This document shows positions 8,579 through 17,378 of a stretch of DNA of 64,000 bases, one piece after another (the stretch's first letter is position 1; each line of letters starts with the position of its first letter). The translations under genes were made by a program, and so were the position numbers. The notes below the pieces were generated by a model that made no database searches, was not told the origin of the DNA, and saw only the letters and a list, made by a program, of their open reading frames with translations. Source of the DNA: Bacteroidales bacterium (lineage in GTDB: Bacteria > Bacteroidota > Bacteroidia > Bacteroidales > ML635J-15); the NCBI GenBank assembly GCA_031275085.1, contig JAISPG010000073.1:62001-126000 (forward strand). The letters are read 5' to 3'.

Positions 8579-9868
8579 ATGGAAAAATTAACCAAACAAC
8601 AAATAGATAATGCAATAAGGCTGCTAAAAATGCCACCCGACAGTAAACTTGTGACTCATCTTAATGCATGTGTCCATTGTGGTTTATGCGGAGAAAGTTG
8701 TATGTATTACAAAACTATGGGAGATAACAGATTCTTACCTGCAAGAAAGGTAGAACTGGTGGCATCTCTATACAGAAAATATTGTACTCTTACAGGTAAA
8801 ATAGTGCCATCCCTGGTAAATGCCCGTGAACTTGATGAAAAAATGGCCGAAGAAATGGTTGATATGCTTTTCGGAGCATGCACTATGTGTGGTCGTTGCG
8901 TAAAACATTGTTCTATTGGTGTTGATATTTCCTATATCGTTCATGTTGGAAGGCGAATGCTGGCTGCTATGAATCTGGTTCCGGAAACACTTCAGGCTAC
9001 TGTAAACGCAGCGCTTGAAACAGGAAATAATATGGCAATCCCTACTGAAGATTTTGTTGATACTATAGAATGGATGGAAGAAGAGCTTATAGAAGAATAT
9101 GGGGAAGATGCCAGAATTCCATTAAATGAAACCGATAAAAAAGTTTTTTATACACTTAATCCAAGAGAACCAAAGTTTTTTCCGTTATCAATATCAGCTA
9201 TGGCAAAAATATTTTTTGCTGCAAAAGAAAGCTGGAGTATATCAACAAACATGTATGATGTAACTAATTATGGGATTTTTAACGGAAATAATTCTCAGGC
9301 GGCACAAATAGCCAAACGATTACACGACGAAGTACTAAGTAAAAAAAGTAAAGTCCTTGTTCTGGGAGAATGCGGCCACGGCACACGTGCTAACCGCTGG
9401 GAAGCTCCGAATTATTTGCAACAACCATATAATTTTGAGGTAACTACAGTTGTCGAACTTATAAATGACTATATTAGAAGCGGCAGAATCAAATTAGATA
9501 AATCATTGAACGACGAACTGGTAACAATACATGACCCTTGTAATTTAGTTCGTAATGGCGGACTATTATCTGAAATCCGTTTTACTGTAAAAAATTCTGT
9601 AAGTAATTTTATAGAAATGAATCCATACGGGCTTGATAACTTTTGTTGCGGCGGCGGCGGCGGACAGTTAGCTATGAGCGAATACAACGAACGCAGGATT
9701 AAAATAGGAGAGATTAAAGCAGAACAAATCAGGGCAACAGGAGCAAAAATAGTTGCAACTCCCTGCCATAATTGTGTCGATCAGTTAGCTCAACTAAATC
9801 ATACTTATAAACTCGGTGTTAAGATAAAAACTCTGGCAGAAATAGTAGCTGATGCTATTGTGTTATAA
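8579..9868 (+). CDS. DsrK-like iron-sulfur protein (HdrD family, CCG domain)
   Basis: A 429-residue cytoplasmic protein. Two ferredoxin-type [4Fe-4S] motifs are visible: Cys31/34/37/41 and Cys101/104/107/111. The C-terminal half holds one cysteine-rich CCG region: Cys265 (GECGHGTR), Cys321 (HDPCN), Cys356-Cys357 in CCGGGGG, and Cys396/Cys399 (TPCHNC). This is the architecture of DsrK and of heterodisulfide reductase HdrD, where the CCG region binds the special cluster that reduces or oxidises a disulfide. Together with the DsrM-like protein it should form a two-subunit membrane complex, with DsrC as the natural disulfide partner. DsrJ, DsrO and DsrP, found in many sulfate reducers, are missing. 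Related HmcF/TmcB-type proteins remain an alternative label. Confidence 0.9.
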   Translation: MEKLTKQQIDNAIRLLKMPPDSKLVTHLNACVHCGLCGESCMYYKTMGDNRFLPARKVELVASLYRKYCTLTGKIVPSLVNARELDEKMAEEMVDMLFGACTMCGRCVKHCSIGVDISYIVHVGRRMLAAMNLVPETLQATVNAALETGNNMAIPTEDFVDTIEWMEEELIEEYGEDARIPLNETDKKVFYTLNPREPKFFPLSISAMAKIFFAAKESWSISTNMYDVTNYGIFNGNNSQAAQIAKRLHDEVLSKKSKVLVLGECGHGTRANRWEAPNYLQQPYNFEVTTVVELINDYIRSGRIKLDKSLNDELVTIHDPCNLVRNGGLLSEIRFTVKNSVSNFIEMNPYGLDNFCCGGGGGQLAMSEYNERRIKIGEIKAEQIRATGAKIVATPCHNCVDQLAQLNHTYKLGVKIKTLAEIVADAIVL

Positions 9869-10148
9869 TAATAACAATTATAACTTTCAAATAATTCTTT
9901 AGCTTATAAAATTCATAATTAATAAAATTATTAAATATTTTTTTCACTTAAGGTAGTGGAATTGAAAATATAAGTGTCATAACAGTAATATTCAATTTTA
10001 CATAATTATGACAATAAAGAGCCTCGCCAGCTTTTAAATGTTTCATTTTGTAAAAAAATGTAAAAACTAAATAATATAACGGCGTAAATAATTAAAAGTT
10101 ATCATGTGGATTTTTAACTAAAAAATTAATTTTAAAAATAATAAATTT

Positions 10149-11975
10149 ATGAAAAAGAAAACTTTTACCTTAGTTACAGTCAGTATATTACTGATAACCG
10201 GCGTTTCTTACGGACAAGTTGTCACAACAGACGAGATTCATGTAAATAATATAAAAGCTCTTATATCTAATGTAGGAAATCACTTTGGAGATTCTGAAGG
10301 TCGTGCTAAATACGAAGTCCCGGCAGGTAGTAATTGCCATACTATGCTCCGCAATTCATTATGGATAGGAGGGTTGGATGCTAACAGTCTTATATCTGGA
10401 AGTGCAGAGTTATATAGACAGGAAGAGGTTGATGGTATTACCTATTATCCTGGTCCGCTGGTTACATCAGGGGCTTGTATAGGAACAACTAATAATGAGA
10501 CCGTACATGAATATAACAAGATATGGAAAATAAATCGTTTTGAAATAGAAGAATTCAGGGAGCGGTTTGAGAATAATAATATGAATGATTATGTAATTCC
10601 TGAATCTATTCTGTCATGGCCTGCAAATGGCGATACAGATTTAGGGCACAGTGCAAAGTTAGCACCTTTTACAGATAGGAATAATGACGGTATATATAAT
10701 CCCGAAGATGGCGACTATCCATTGATAAAAGGCGATTATGCCATGTTTTTTATATTTAACGATGCTTTCCGGAATAATATGGAAAAAGTAGGAAGAATAA
10801 TGGGAATAGAGGTTCATGGAATGGTTTATGCATTTTCTACTGATGATGATATTTTCGGAAATACAATATTTATGAATTATAAAATCATCAATCGTTCCAG
10901 CCATACTTATTATAATACTTATGTAGGATTATATACCGACTTTGATATTGGTTTCCCTAATGATGATTATATTGGTTGCGATGTGCCCAGATCTTGTTAT
11001 TATGCATATAACGGAGATAATAATGATGAGTCAGCGGGAGGGTATACAGGTTATGGTAATAATCCACCCGTTCAGGCAGTTGTATTACTTGCAGGTCCTC
11101 CATTGGATAATGACGAAACAGATAATCCCAGTAGTTATCAAATTATTGATGGTGAAAATGTCCTGATTTGTGATGAAAATATTTTTAATGGAAATATTAA
11201 CGGTATGAATTTTGGAGATGGGATTGTTGATAATGAAAGGTGGGGAATGAACCGTTTCATGTATTTTAACAACAATCCTAATGGTCATCCAGCTACCCGT
11301 ACGCCGGAAAAGCCTTCAGATTATTATAACTATCTTACTGGTAAATGGACAGATTCTACTAATTTATATTATAATGGAACAGGACATTATTCGGGAGCAA
11401 CTACTACTGATACATCTGCATATTTTATGTTTCCGGGAAATTCGGATAAATGTAACTGGGGAACCGAAGGATTGTCGTTGCCTGCATGGAGTATGGAAAC
11501 AGAGGCTAATACGCCTGTTGATGTAAGAGGAATCGCAAGTAGCGGACCATTTACTTTCAAACGCGGACAAGAAATTGAACTGGATTTTGCTTTTGTAACA
11601 ATTTTTCCTTCCGAATCCGAAAGAAAGTCTATTGATATTAACGATATGCTGCGAAATATAGATGCTGTCAGAGAAGCATTTATCAACAATGATTATCCTG
11701 AGGGAACACAGCTTTCCATAATTAATAATAACGTTGAAAATAACGAAAATATTATATTATATCCTAATCCTGCAAATAAACAAGTAGAAATAATTCTCAC
11801 TGCAGATGTTAAAATAACTAATATTGAGATCCTTGACATTAACGGACGTCTGGTAAATATAATAAAAACATCAGACAATAATAAAATAGATATATCTTCA
11901 CTTACATCCGGAACTTATTTTGTTAAGATTTATACCGGAAAAAAATATGAGGTCAAAAAACTTATAGTACAATAA
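10149..11975 (+). CDS. Secreted protein with type IX secretion (T9SS type A) sorting domain
   Basis: A 608-residue protein with a signal peptide (residues 1-22, ending VSYGQ). The mature region has many Asn/Asp/Tyr-rich segments, including DRNNDGIYNPEDGDYP, a pattern that resembles calcium-binding loops. The last about 75 residues (from NIILYPNPANKQVEI to GKKYEVKKLIVQ) form the C-terminal beta domain that directs proteins through the Bacteroidota type IX secretion system, after which it is normally removed. No catalytic motif was recognised; many such proteins are surface or cell-wall-associated with unknown roles. It stands alone between the dsr-like operon and a desulfurase-family gene, 280 bp after the former. 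Confidence 0.88.
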   Translation: MKKKTFTLVTVSILLITGVSYGQVVTTDEIHVNNIKALISNVGNHFGDSEGRAKYEVPAGSNCHTMLRNSLWIGGLDANSLISGSAELYRQEEVDGITYYPGPLVTSGACIGTTNNETVHEYNKIWKINRFEIEEFRERFENNNMNDYVIPESILSWPANGDTDLGHSAKLAPFTDRNNDGIYNPEDGDYPLIKGDYAMFFIFNDAFRNNMEKVGRIMGIEVHGMVYAFSTDDDIFGNTIFMNYKIINRSSHTYYNTYVGLYTDFDIGFPNDDYIGCDVPRSCYYAYNGDNNDESAGGYTGYGNNPPVQAVVLLAGPPLDNDETDNPSSYQIIDGENVLICDENIFNGNINGMNFGDGIVDNERWGMNRFMYFNNNPNGHPATRTPEKPSDYYNYLTGKWTDSTNLYYNGTGHYSGATTTDTSAYFMFPGNSDKCNWGTEGLSLPAWSMETEANTPVDVRGIASSGPFTFKRGQEIELDFAFVTIFPSESERKSIDINDMLRNIDAVREAFINNDYPEGTQLSIINNNVENNENIILYPNPANKQVEIILTADVKITNIEILDINGRLVNIIKTSDNNKIDISSLTSGTYFVKIYTGKKYEVKKLIVQ

Positions 11976-11984
11976 TTATTAGAC

Positions 11985-12061
11985 AACAACTGTCCCGAAG
12001 ATATTATTTTCTGTACATTCATTATTACAGATATATGTTTTTTCAGGACAGTTGTTTTTTT
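11985..12061 (+). terminator. Long-loop hairpin with T tract after the T9SS gene
   Basis: Perfect 11-bp arms AACAACTGTCC (11985-11995) and GGACAGTTGTT (12046-12056) are followed by a T tract. The 50-nt loop contains its own small hairpin (CTGTA 12011-12015, TACAG 12026-12030). It lies 10 bp after the stop codon, so it is a likely intrinsic terminator with an unusually large, branched head. Confidence 0.65.
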
Positions 12062-12167
12062 ATTTGAATCATTTATTGTTGATAAAGAGTTTTTATTTTT
12101 TAAAAGTTTTATTGTAGTTTTGCCTTCATTATTTATCAGACTTTTTATTTATTTAACCAAAGAAGAT

Positions 12168-13322
12168 ATGATATATTTAGACAATTCAGCAACCACATTT
12201 CCAAAACCGGATGCGGTTTATGATTTTATGACGAATTTCTATCGTAAACATGGTGTAAATCCCGGACGTTCCGGATTTGACGCTGCAATCGAAACAGAAG
12301 AAGTTATTTTCAATACACGTAAATTATTAACAGACTTATTTAATGGCGGTGGAGATCCGAATCGTTTGACATTCAGCCATAATGCTACCGATTCATTAAA
12401 TCTTATATTACAAGGATTATCGGAAAAAGGAGATCATGTTGTAACTACGATGCTGGAACATAATTCTGTTTTACGTCCCTTATATTGTATGCAACAACAA
12501 GGAATTATAGATGTAACATATGTTCCTTTCGACAATGCAGGTTATGTTGATCCTGACGATATAAAAAAAGCAATACGTCCGAATACTAAATTTGTTGTGT
12601 GTACTCATAGTTCAAATGTTATCGGAACTATTCAACCACTCAGCGAGATCGGAAAAATATGTAAGGGGGCTGGAGTCATTTTTGTTGTTGACGGCAGCCA
12701 GGGAGCAGGTGCTGTGAATGTCGACATGGTTGCTTCAAATATTGATGTTTATATATTTACCGGACATAAATGTTTAATGGGACCAACCGGGATAGGAGGG
12801 TCTTATGTTCGTGAAGGTATTAATATAAGACATACCAGATATGGTGGAACAGGAGTGAGGTCTGCATATCCGGCACATCTCGACGAATATCCTTATCGCC
12901 TTGAAACAGGAACTTTGAATTTATTGGGTATTGCAGGATTAAATGCAGGTGTTAAATGGATTACAGAAAAAGGTATTGAAAATTTACATAAACAAGAATT
13001 AATCCTTTGGGACAAACTTCGTTTAGCATTGCAAAATATTGAAGGAATTACAACCTATTGTGCAGTTGATGCCAATAACCAGAATCCCGTATTGAGTTTT
13101 AATATAAAAGGTTTTGAGGCAGGCGATGTTGGCATGATGCTTGATGTTGATTATGATATTGCCTGTCGTACAGGACTACAGTGTGCTCCTAAAGTTCATG
13201 AAAAAATTGGAACTATTGATATGCACGGTACTGTTCGTTTAAGTTTAGGACCTTTTAGTACCGAATCAGATGTCAATGCTGCAATTGAAGCAGTTAAAGA
13301 AATTTCTGCGATTAAAAATTAA
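12168..13322 (+). CDS. Cysteine desulfurase family protein (class V aminotransferase, EF2568-type)
   Basis: A 384-residue PLP enzyme. The start is taken as ATG 12168 (MIYLDNSATTFPKP); an upstream TTG would add 16 residues not seen in the family. Features: HNATDSLN (residues 71-78), LEHNS with His98, Asp175 in VVDGSQGAG, PLP lysine Lys201 in TGHKCLMGPTG, and the C-terminal RTGLQCAPKVH with candidate active-site Cys339. This is the pattern of the EF2568/TIGR01977 subfamily rather than IscS/SufS. Such enzymes are thought to remove sulfur or selenium from cysteine derivatives; the exact substrate is not known. It is about 2.3 kb downstream of the dsrC operon on the same strand but separated by a gene and a terminator, so linkage in function is only a suggestion. 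Confidence 0.85.
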   Translation: MIYLDNSATTFPKPDAVYDFMTNFYRKHGVNPGRSGFDAAIETEEVIFNTRKLLTDLFNGGGDPNRLTFSHNATDSLNLILQGLSEKGDHVVTTMLEHNSVLRPLYCMQQQGIIDVTYVPFDNAGYVDPDDIKKAIRPNTKFVVCTHSSNVIGTIQPLSEIGKICKGAGVIFVVDGSQGAGAVNVDMVASNIDVYIFTGHKCLMGPTGIGGSYVREGINIRHTRYGGTGVRSAYPAHLDEYPYRLETGTLNLLGIAGLNAGVKWITEKGIENLHKQELILWDKLRLALQNIEGITTYCAVDANNQNPVLSFNIKGFEAGDVGMMLDVDYDIACRTGLQCAPKVHEKIGTIDMHGTVRLSLGPFSTESDVNAAIEAVKEISAIKN

Positions 13323-13346
13323 AAACAATATAATAATATTGAAACC

Positions 13347-13378
13347 AAAAACCGGATGATAGTATTCTCCGGTTTTTT
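13347..13378 (+). terminator. Intrinsic terminator of the desulfurase-family gene
   Basis: Stem AAAAACCGGA (13347-13356) and TCCGGTTTTT (13368-13377), 11-nt loop, with a T run on the plus strand, 24 bp after the stop codon. Confidence 0.8.
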
Positions 13379-13481
13379 ATTTAGAATTTTTATAAAAATA
13401 ATCTGTTATTTTGATGTATTAAGTAATACAAATAAACGAACAGCATAATAGGGAACCCTGTATTATATCAGGTAAATGTAT

Positions 13482-13513
13482 AACAAAAAAGTTACGATAT
13501 AACCCGTAACTTT
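13482..13513 (-). terminator. Intrinsic terminator of the DUF5606 gene
   Basis: Perfect 9-bp arms AAAGTTACG (13488-13496) and CGTAACTTT (13505-13513) with an 8-nt loop. Read on the minus strand the stem is followed by a T tract. It is 38 bp beyond the DUF5606 stop. Together with the hairpin at 13347 this separates two convergent genes; the rest of the 13323-13551 gap shows nothing else. Confidence 0.75.
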
Positions 13514-13551
13514 CCGAATTAATAATTTTGCTTCAAACAGAAATTAATTCT

Positions 13552-13980
13552 TTATTCTTCAGAATTAATTTCTTCTTTTTCTTCTTCTTTTATATTCTCC
13601 TTAGTAAGAATTTTATTAGTTATCAGACAGTTATACCAGTTTACCATTTTTTTTGCATCGGAAGCATAAACCCTGTCTCTGTCATAATCAGGCAAAATAG
13701 AACCTAAAAGTTCCATAAGTTCCTTATTGGATGGTTTACCAGTCAAAACGGTTTCACCATTATATTTTTCAAATATATTCAAAAAGACCTTACGTAACGG
13801 TACATCTTCATTTTCAGTATAAATTGCTACATCTTCAAGAGTACTAATATTAGATGTACTGAAAACAGGCATTCTTTTGCCATTCAACAATGATTCAACA
13901 ATTACATTTGTTTTCCCTTTTGAAACCAGCTTAAATAATCCTGGTTCTCCGGATATCGCTAATATTCCTTCTAAAAACAT
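13552..13980 (-). CDS. DUF5606 domain-containing protein
   Basis: A 142-residue soluble protein. The N-terminal half, GILAISGEPGLFKLVSKGKTNVIVESLLNGKRMPVF followed by NISTLEDVAIYTENEDVPLRKVF, matches the DUF5606 family of Bacteroidota. The C-terminus is a highly acidic tail (EEEKEEINSEE). Function unknown. A -7 element (CAAATGTA at 14002-14009 on the plus strand, reading TACATTTG on the coding strand) lies 22 bp upstream of the start. Confidence 0.88.
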   Translation of the reverse strand: MFLEGILAISGEPGLFKLVSKGKTNVIVESLLNGKRMPVFSTSNISTLEDVAIYTENEDVPLRKVFLNIFEKYNGETVLTGKPSNKELMELLGSILPDYDRDRVYASDAKKMVNWYNCLITNKILTKENIKEEEKEEINSEE

Positions 13981-14143
13981 ATATTAATTTTTTTTTACAT
14001 GCAAATGTAATGATTGAGTTGTTTCAAGAAACCTGTTTGTTAATTTTTTTTTCACAAGGATACTAAAAGATATTTTGTGTTTAATTATCTATAAAGCACT
14101 ATTTTATAAAGACGGAAATAAATTTATTAACAAAACAGTAAAT

Positions 14144-14866
14144 TTACTTCATGTTTCTTTCTTTCCTTATGGCATCGTATGCCTGATTAACTTTTTGAAA
14201 TTTTTCTTTGGCAGCATTCTTAACATCTTCCCCCATAGTGTTTACCTTATCAGGATGATATTTTTTTGCCATATCCCTGTATGCTTTTTTGATTTCATCA
14301 TCGCTGGAGTTTTTTGATACTCCTAATATTTCATATGCAGAATCTGTCTGTACAATGAACATATTTTTTATCGAATTATTATCGGCATATGATAATCCTA
14401 TTTTAATTGCAATATTTTCAATCACTCCAAGCTCCTGTGCATTTAAAGCACCATCGGCATTTCCCAGTTGATACAAATAATGAAGAATTTGTAGTTTCAA
14501 CGGTGTTGTCATTGAATGTTTTATTTTATAACATACTTCATCAATCGGAGTTCCGTTATCCAAATAATCTTTCAGAATTTGTAAAGCCTTGAGAGTATCC
14601 TGTTCACCAAAATTTGATAATAGAAATTGTTTTACTACATCCAGTTCTATCTTTTTTACGATATGATCAGATTTTAATACAGCAGCCGTCAGAGCCATTA
14701 AGTATGAAATAAAACTCCCACGCTGAGAAATATTTACTGTACCGGAAGATTGTTTTGTACTGACAAAATCATAAATATATCCGAGAAAATAACCGATAAC
14801 AGCTCCGAAAAAACCGAAGAAAATCAATCCTAACAAAGCTCCAATCCATCTGCCTATTGACGACAT
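14144..14866 (-). CDS. DnaJ-domain protein with TerB-like region (DjlA-type co-chaperone)
   Basis: A 240-residue protein with an N-terminal hydrophobic, glycine-rich membrane segment (about residues 7-33), a helical TerB-like region (about 52-165, with [19 protein letters not shown]) and a C-terminal J domain (176-236) with the essential HPD tripeptide at 204-206. The order membrane anchor, TerB, J domain is that of DjlA, a membrane-bound co-chaperone that stimulates DnaK. It overlaps the end of coaE by 13 bp and is the last gene of the nusB/yajC/coaE run. Confidence 0.88.
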   Translation of the reverse strand: MSSIGRWIGALLGLIFFGFFGAVIGYFLGYIYDFVSTKQSSGTVNISQRGSFISYLMALTAAVLKSDHIVKKIELDVVKQFLLSNFGEQDTLKALQILKDYLDNGTPIDEVCYKIKHSMTTPLKLQILHYLYQLGNADGALNAQELGVIENIAIKIGLSYADNNSIKNMFIVQTDSAYEILGVSKNSSDDEIKKAYRDMAKKYHPDKVNTMGEDVKNAAKEKFQKVNQAYDAIRKERNMK

Positions 14867-15444
14867 TTTGTTTTAATTATTTTATGAATATTAAGAATCT
14901 GTTCTAATACAGAAGATTTTTCATCATTAATGATCACAAAATTAGCTTTTTTTTCAAAATTCTGAGACATCATCTGAATATTTATTCTGTTTTTAGCTTC
15001 TTCAACAGATATGTTATCCCTCAATATCAATCTTTTTATTAATAATTCTACCGGACTTTTAACTTCAACAACATAATCGATGATTTTATCAACCTGTGCT
15101 TCGTACAATAATGCAGATTCTATTGCTATTATATTAAAATTCTGATTATCGCTCCATCTCTGGAAATCTTTTATAACCATTGGATGTACTACCGAATTAA
15201 CAAATTTCCGATCACTGTCCAAAGAAAAAATTCTTTCACTTAAAAATTTTTTATTCAAAGAATTTCCGTCATATACTATATCACCAAAATATTCGATTAG
15301 CTTATCTTTTACAATATTATCATTCAACATTATCCTTTTTGCATTGACATCTGCATTGTAAACCGGAATTTCCAATATCTCCAGGATATTACTTATTATT
15401 GATTTTCCGGATCCTATTGTTCCGGTAATTCCAATCTTAATCAT
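14854..15444 (-). CDS. coaE: Dephospho-CoA kinase
   Basis: A 196-residue P-loop kinase that phosphorylates the 3'-hydroxyl of the ribose in dephospho-CoA, the last step of CoA synthesis. The Walker A motif GTIGSGKS is at residues 8-15; the LID region ([20 protein letters not shown]) and the start MIKIGITG fit the family. The gene overlaps ybbR by 8 bp and the dnaJ-like gene by 13 bp, indicating tight translational coupling. The order yajC-ybbR-coaE is common in Bacteroidota. Confidence 0.95.
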   Translation of the reverse strand: MIKIGITGTIGSGKSIISNILEILEIPVYNADVNAKRIMLNDNIVKDKLIEYFGDIVYDGNSLNKKFLSERIFSLDSDRKFVNSVVHPMVIKDFQRWSDNQNFNIIAIESALLYEAQVDKIIDYVVEVKSPVELLIKRLILRDNISVEEAKNRINIQMMSQNFEKKANFVIINDEKSSVLEQILNIHKIIKTKCRQ

Positions 15445-16456
15445 CTGTATTATTCTTTTCCAGGAGATATTTTACAAAAATGGGGGTTATTTTTGTTATT
15501 TCAATAATTTGATTCCGTGATTTTATATCCACAGGTATTATATCATTTTTTCTTTTGTTATAGTTAACCGAAACTTCAAAATTATCATTTTCTATGTTAT
15601 TATATAAACTCAGAGGAACCTTATAATATACCTGTACATTAGCAGGGCTTAAAACAATATTAGTATTGTCGGGGAAATACAGGGGTTGTATCTGCACTTC
15701 TTTATATGTTTCAGTATACTTTTCAACCGGGAATTCTACTGTTATATTTTCCGTAGAATATTGAATACCCGGCAACATTTCTATTTCTACTGTTTTTTTA
15801 TTATTTTCATCAATAATACCAATATTTTGTTTACTGGTAAAAACCTTTTTTATTGTATCGATTATTTCCTGTTGACCTGAAATTACTATAGAATCTTCAC
15901 TTAAAACAGGAGAATTTACCAATAAATATTCGGGATGAATGTTATATTCTACAGCCAAAGTAACAGGGACTTTTTTTGAATCCATTTTTTCTTCAGGGTA
16001 AAAATATATTGTATCCGGAAGAATAGAAATTATCTGGATATTATCGCCAAACCTTCTGGAAATAGTGGAATATAACTCTCCGGTCAGCAGATATGATATG
16101 TTTTCGTCTTTTAAACCTTTATATAAAGTAACGTTATTGGTTTTGTTGTTGAAATCTATTAGAAGCGGAAGCCTGATACGGTCTATTTTTGCTTTTAATA
16201 AACTATAACCATGACCGTAAATATCTATTCTTAATTCTCCGGCTTCTTTATCTTTTACAATCAGATTGCCCGGAATATTCTCTATTTTAAGAGTAACAGT
16301 AACTGTAGTTGTATATTCTTTATTAAGTGCATTAAGAAACCATAAAAATGCAGATAATAAAAGAAAAAACAGAAAAACAAAAATATTCCGGTTTTTTATA
16401 TTTCTTTTGAAAAGCGATATAAACTTTTCTATTTTTGTTTTTCTGCTTTTATCCAT
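15437..16456 (-). CDS. YbbR-like domain-containing membrane protein
   Basis: A 339-residue protein with a basic N-terminus, one membrane helix (about residues 25-44, IFVFLFFLLLSAFLWFL) and a large extracytoplasmic part made of repeated beta-rich YbbR-like domains. Firmicutes YbbR (CdaR) regulates the diadenylate cyclase CdaA; in Bacteroidota the role is not established and no cdaA is visible here. It lies 9 bp after yajC and overlaps coaE. Confidence 0.82.
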   Translation of the reverse strand: MDKSRKTKIEKFISLFKRNIKNRNIFVFLFFLLLSAFLWFLNALNKEYTTTVTVTLKIENIPGNLIVKDKEAGELRIDIYGHGYSLLKAKIDRIRLPLLIDFNNKTNNVTLYKGLKDENISYLLTGELYSTISRRFGDNIQIISILPDTIYFYPEEKMDSKKVPVTLAVEYNIHPEYLLVNSPVLSEDSIVISGQQEIIDTIKKVFTSKQNIGIIDENNKKTVEIEMLPGIQYSTENITVEFPVEKYTETYKEVQIQPLYFPDNTNIVLSPANVQVYYKVPLSLYNNIENDNFEVSVNYNKRKNDIIPVDIKSRNQIIEITKITPIFVKYLLEKNNTDD

Positions 16457-16465
16457 TAAGATTAC

Positions 16466-16795
16466 TTATTTCTTTTCTTCATTAACGTTGGACTGCTGAC
16501 TTGTTGCAATAGATCCTTTATCTATTTTTATCTTCACGTTTGAATCAACTTCGATAATTGCATAATTATCATGTACTTCAACTATTTTTCCATATAAACC
16601 GCCGGTTGTAACTATTTTATCACCTTTTTGAAGATTATCCCGGAAATTTCTAGCTTCTTTTTGCCTTTTTGTCTGTGGTCTGATCATAAAAAAATAAAAA
16701 ATAACAATAATAAGACCAAGAAAAATAAACGAACTCCATGGATTACTTTGCCCGCCTTCAGGACTTGACATTAATAAAATTAATAAATGATTCAT
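16466..16795 (-). CDS. yajC: Preprotein translocase subunit YajC
   Basis: A 109-residue protein with a single N-terminal membrane helix (about residues 22-40) and the YajC signature FYFFMIRPQTKRQKEARNF followed by LQKGDKIVTTGGLYGKIVEVHDNYAIIEVDSNVKIKI. YajC joins SecD/SecF in the accessory part of the Sec translocase. It starts 24 bp after the DUF1573 lipoprotein gene. Confidence 0.96.
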   Translation of the reverse strand: MNHLLILLMSSPEGGQSNPWSSFIFLGLIIVIFYFFMIRPQTKRQKEARNFRDNLQKGDKIVTTGGLYGKIVEVHDNYAIIEVDSNVKIKIDKGSIATSQQSNVNEEKK

Positions 16796-16819
16796 AATAT
16801 AAATTTAGTTATTTAACAA

Positions 16820-17275
16820 TTATTGAACAACATCACAACGTATTAATAATTCATTGGTATTTGGAGAAGTATTGGAATATACAGTTGCAGATTTAGTCTG
16901 TTTTCCCATTCTGTTGGCACTATCGAATACTAATTCGATTGTCCCTGTTTCTCCTGGTTTTATGGGTTCCTTAGGCCATTTTGGCACAGTACAACCACAA
17001 GATGCTTTTACACTGGATATAACAAGATTCCCGGTTCCATTATTTTTGAATACAAAACTATGAGCAACTTTTTCTCCCATAATCACAACACCAAAATTGT
17101 ATTCCGTTTCTGTAAAATCAATTGTAGGAATGCCGTTAGTTTCACCAGAAACAGGTTTATTTGCTGTTGCATGGTTTAATATATTATAGTCACTCCCTGT
17201 TTGTTTGTTATCATTTTTACATGATAACAGGATCATGCTTAATATCAAAAATAATAAAAACAATCTCTTTTGCAT
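16820..17275 (-). CDS. DUF1573 domain lipoprotein
   Basis: A 151-residue lipoprotein: basic start, hydrophobic core and lipobox LLSC with Cys19 as the acylated residue. The mature part is a single Ig-like DUF1573 domain with DFTETEYNFGVVIMGEKVAHSFVFKNNGTGNLVI, KASCGCTVPKWPKEPIKPGETG and a C-terminal strand. The family is abundant in Bacteroidota and of unknown function. A TATATTTG -7 element lies upstream (17304-17311), so the yajC-ybbR-coaE-dnaJ run may start here. Confidence 0.9.
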   Translation of the reverse strand: MQKRLFLLFLILSMILLSCKNDNKQTGSDYNILNHATANKPVSGETNGIPTIDFTETEYNFGVVIMGEKVAHSFVFKNNGTGNLVISSVKASCGCTVPKWPKEPIKPGETGTIELVFDSANRMGKQTKSATVYSNTSPNTNELLIRCDVVQ

Positions 17276-17303
17276 ACTTTTACAATTTTAAATTCAACTT
17301 TTG

Positions 17304-17311
17304 CAAATATA
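17304..17311 (-). promoter_or_regulatory. -7 element TATATTTG upstream of the DUF1573-yajC operon
   Basis: On the minus strand this reads TATATTTG, a perfect TAnnTTTG -7 box 28 bp before the DUF1573 start. No clear TTTG was found at the -33 position. Confidence 0.5.
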
Positions 17312-17378
17312 ATAATTTTGTATGTTTTTACTTTTAATAACTTTCAATTTTATCAAATTATTTTAATATTTATCAAGA

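Noticed and set aside
9869-10148. 280-bp gap before the T9SS gene, examined for a riboswitch or promoter
   Set aside because: No recognisable riboswitch, promoter consensus or hairpin was found; it is AT-rich sequence with a small GC-richer patch near 10020-10035.
10659-11689. Several overlapping open frames on both strands inside the T9SS gene
   Set aside because: They lie inside a well-supported gene, have odd composition and no family resemblance.
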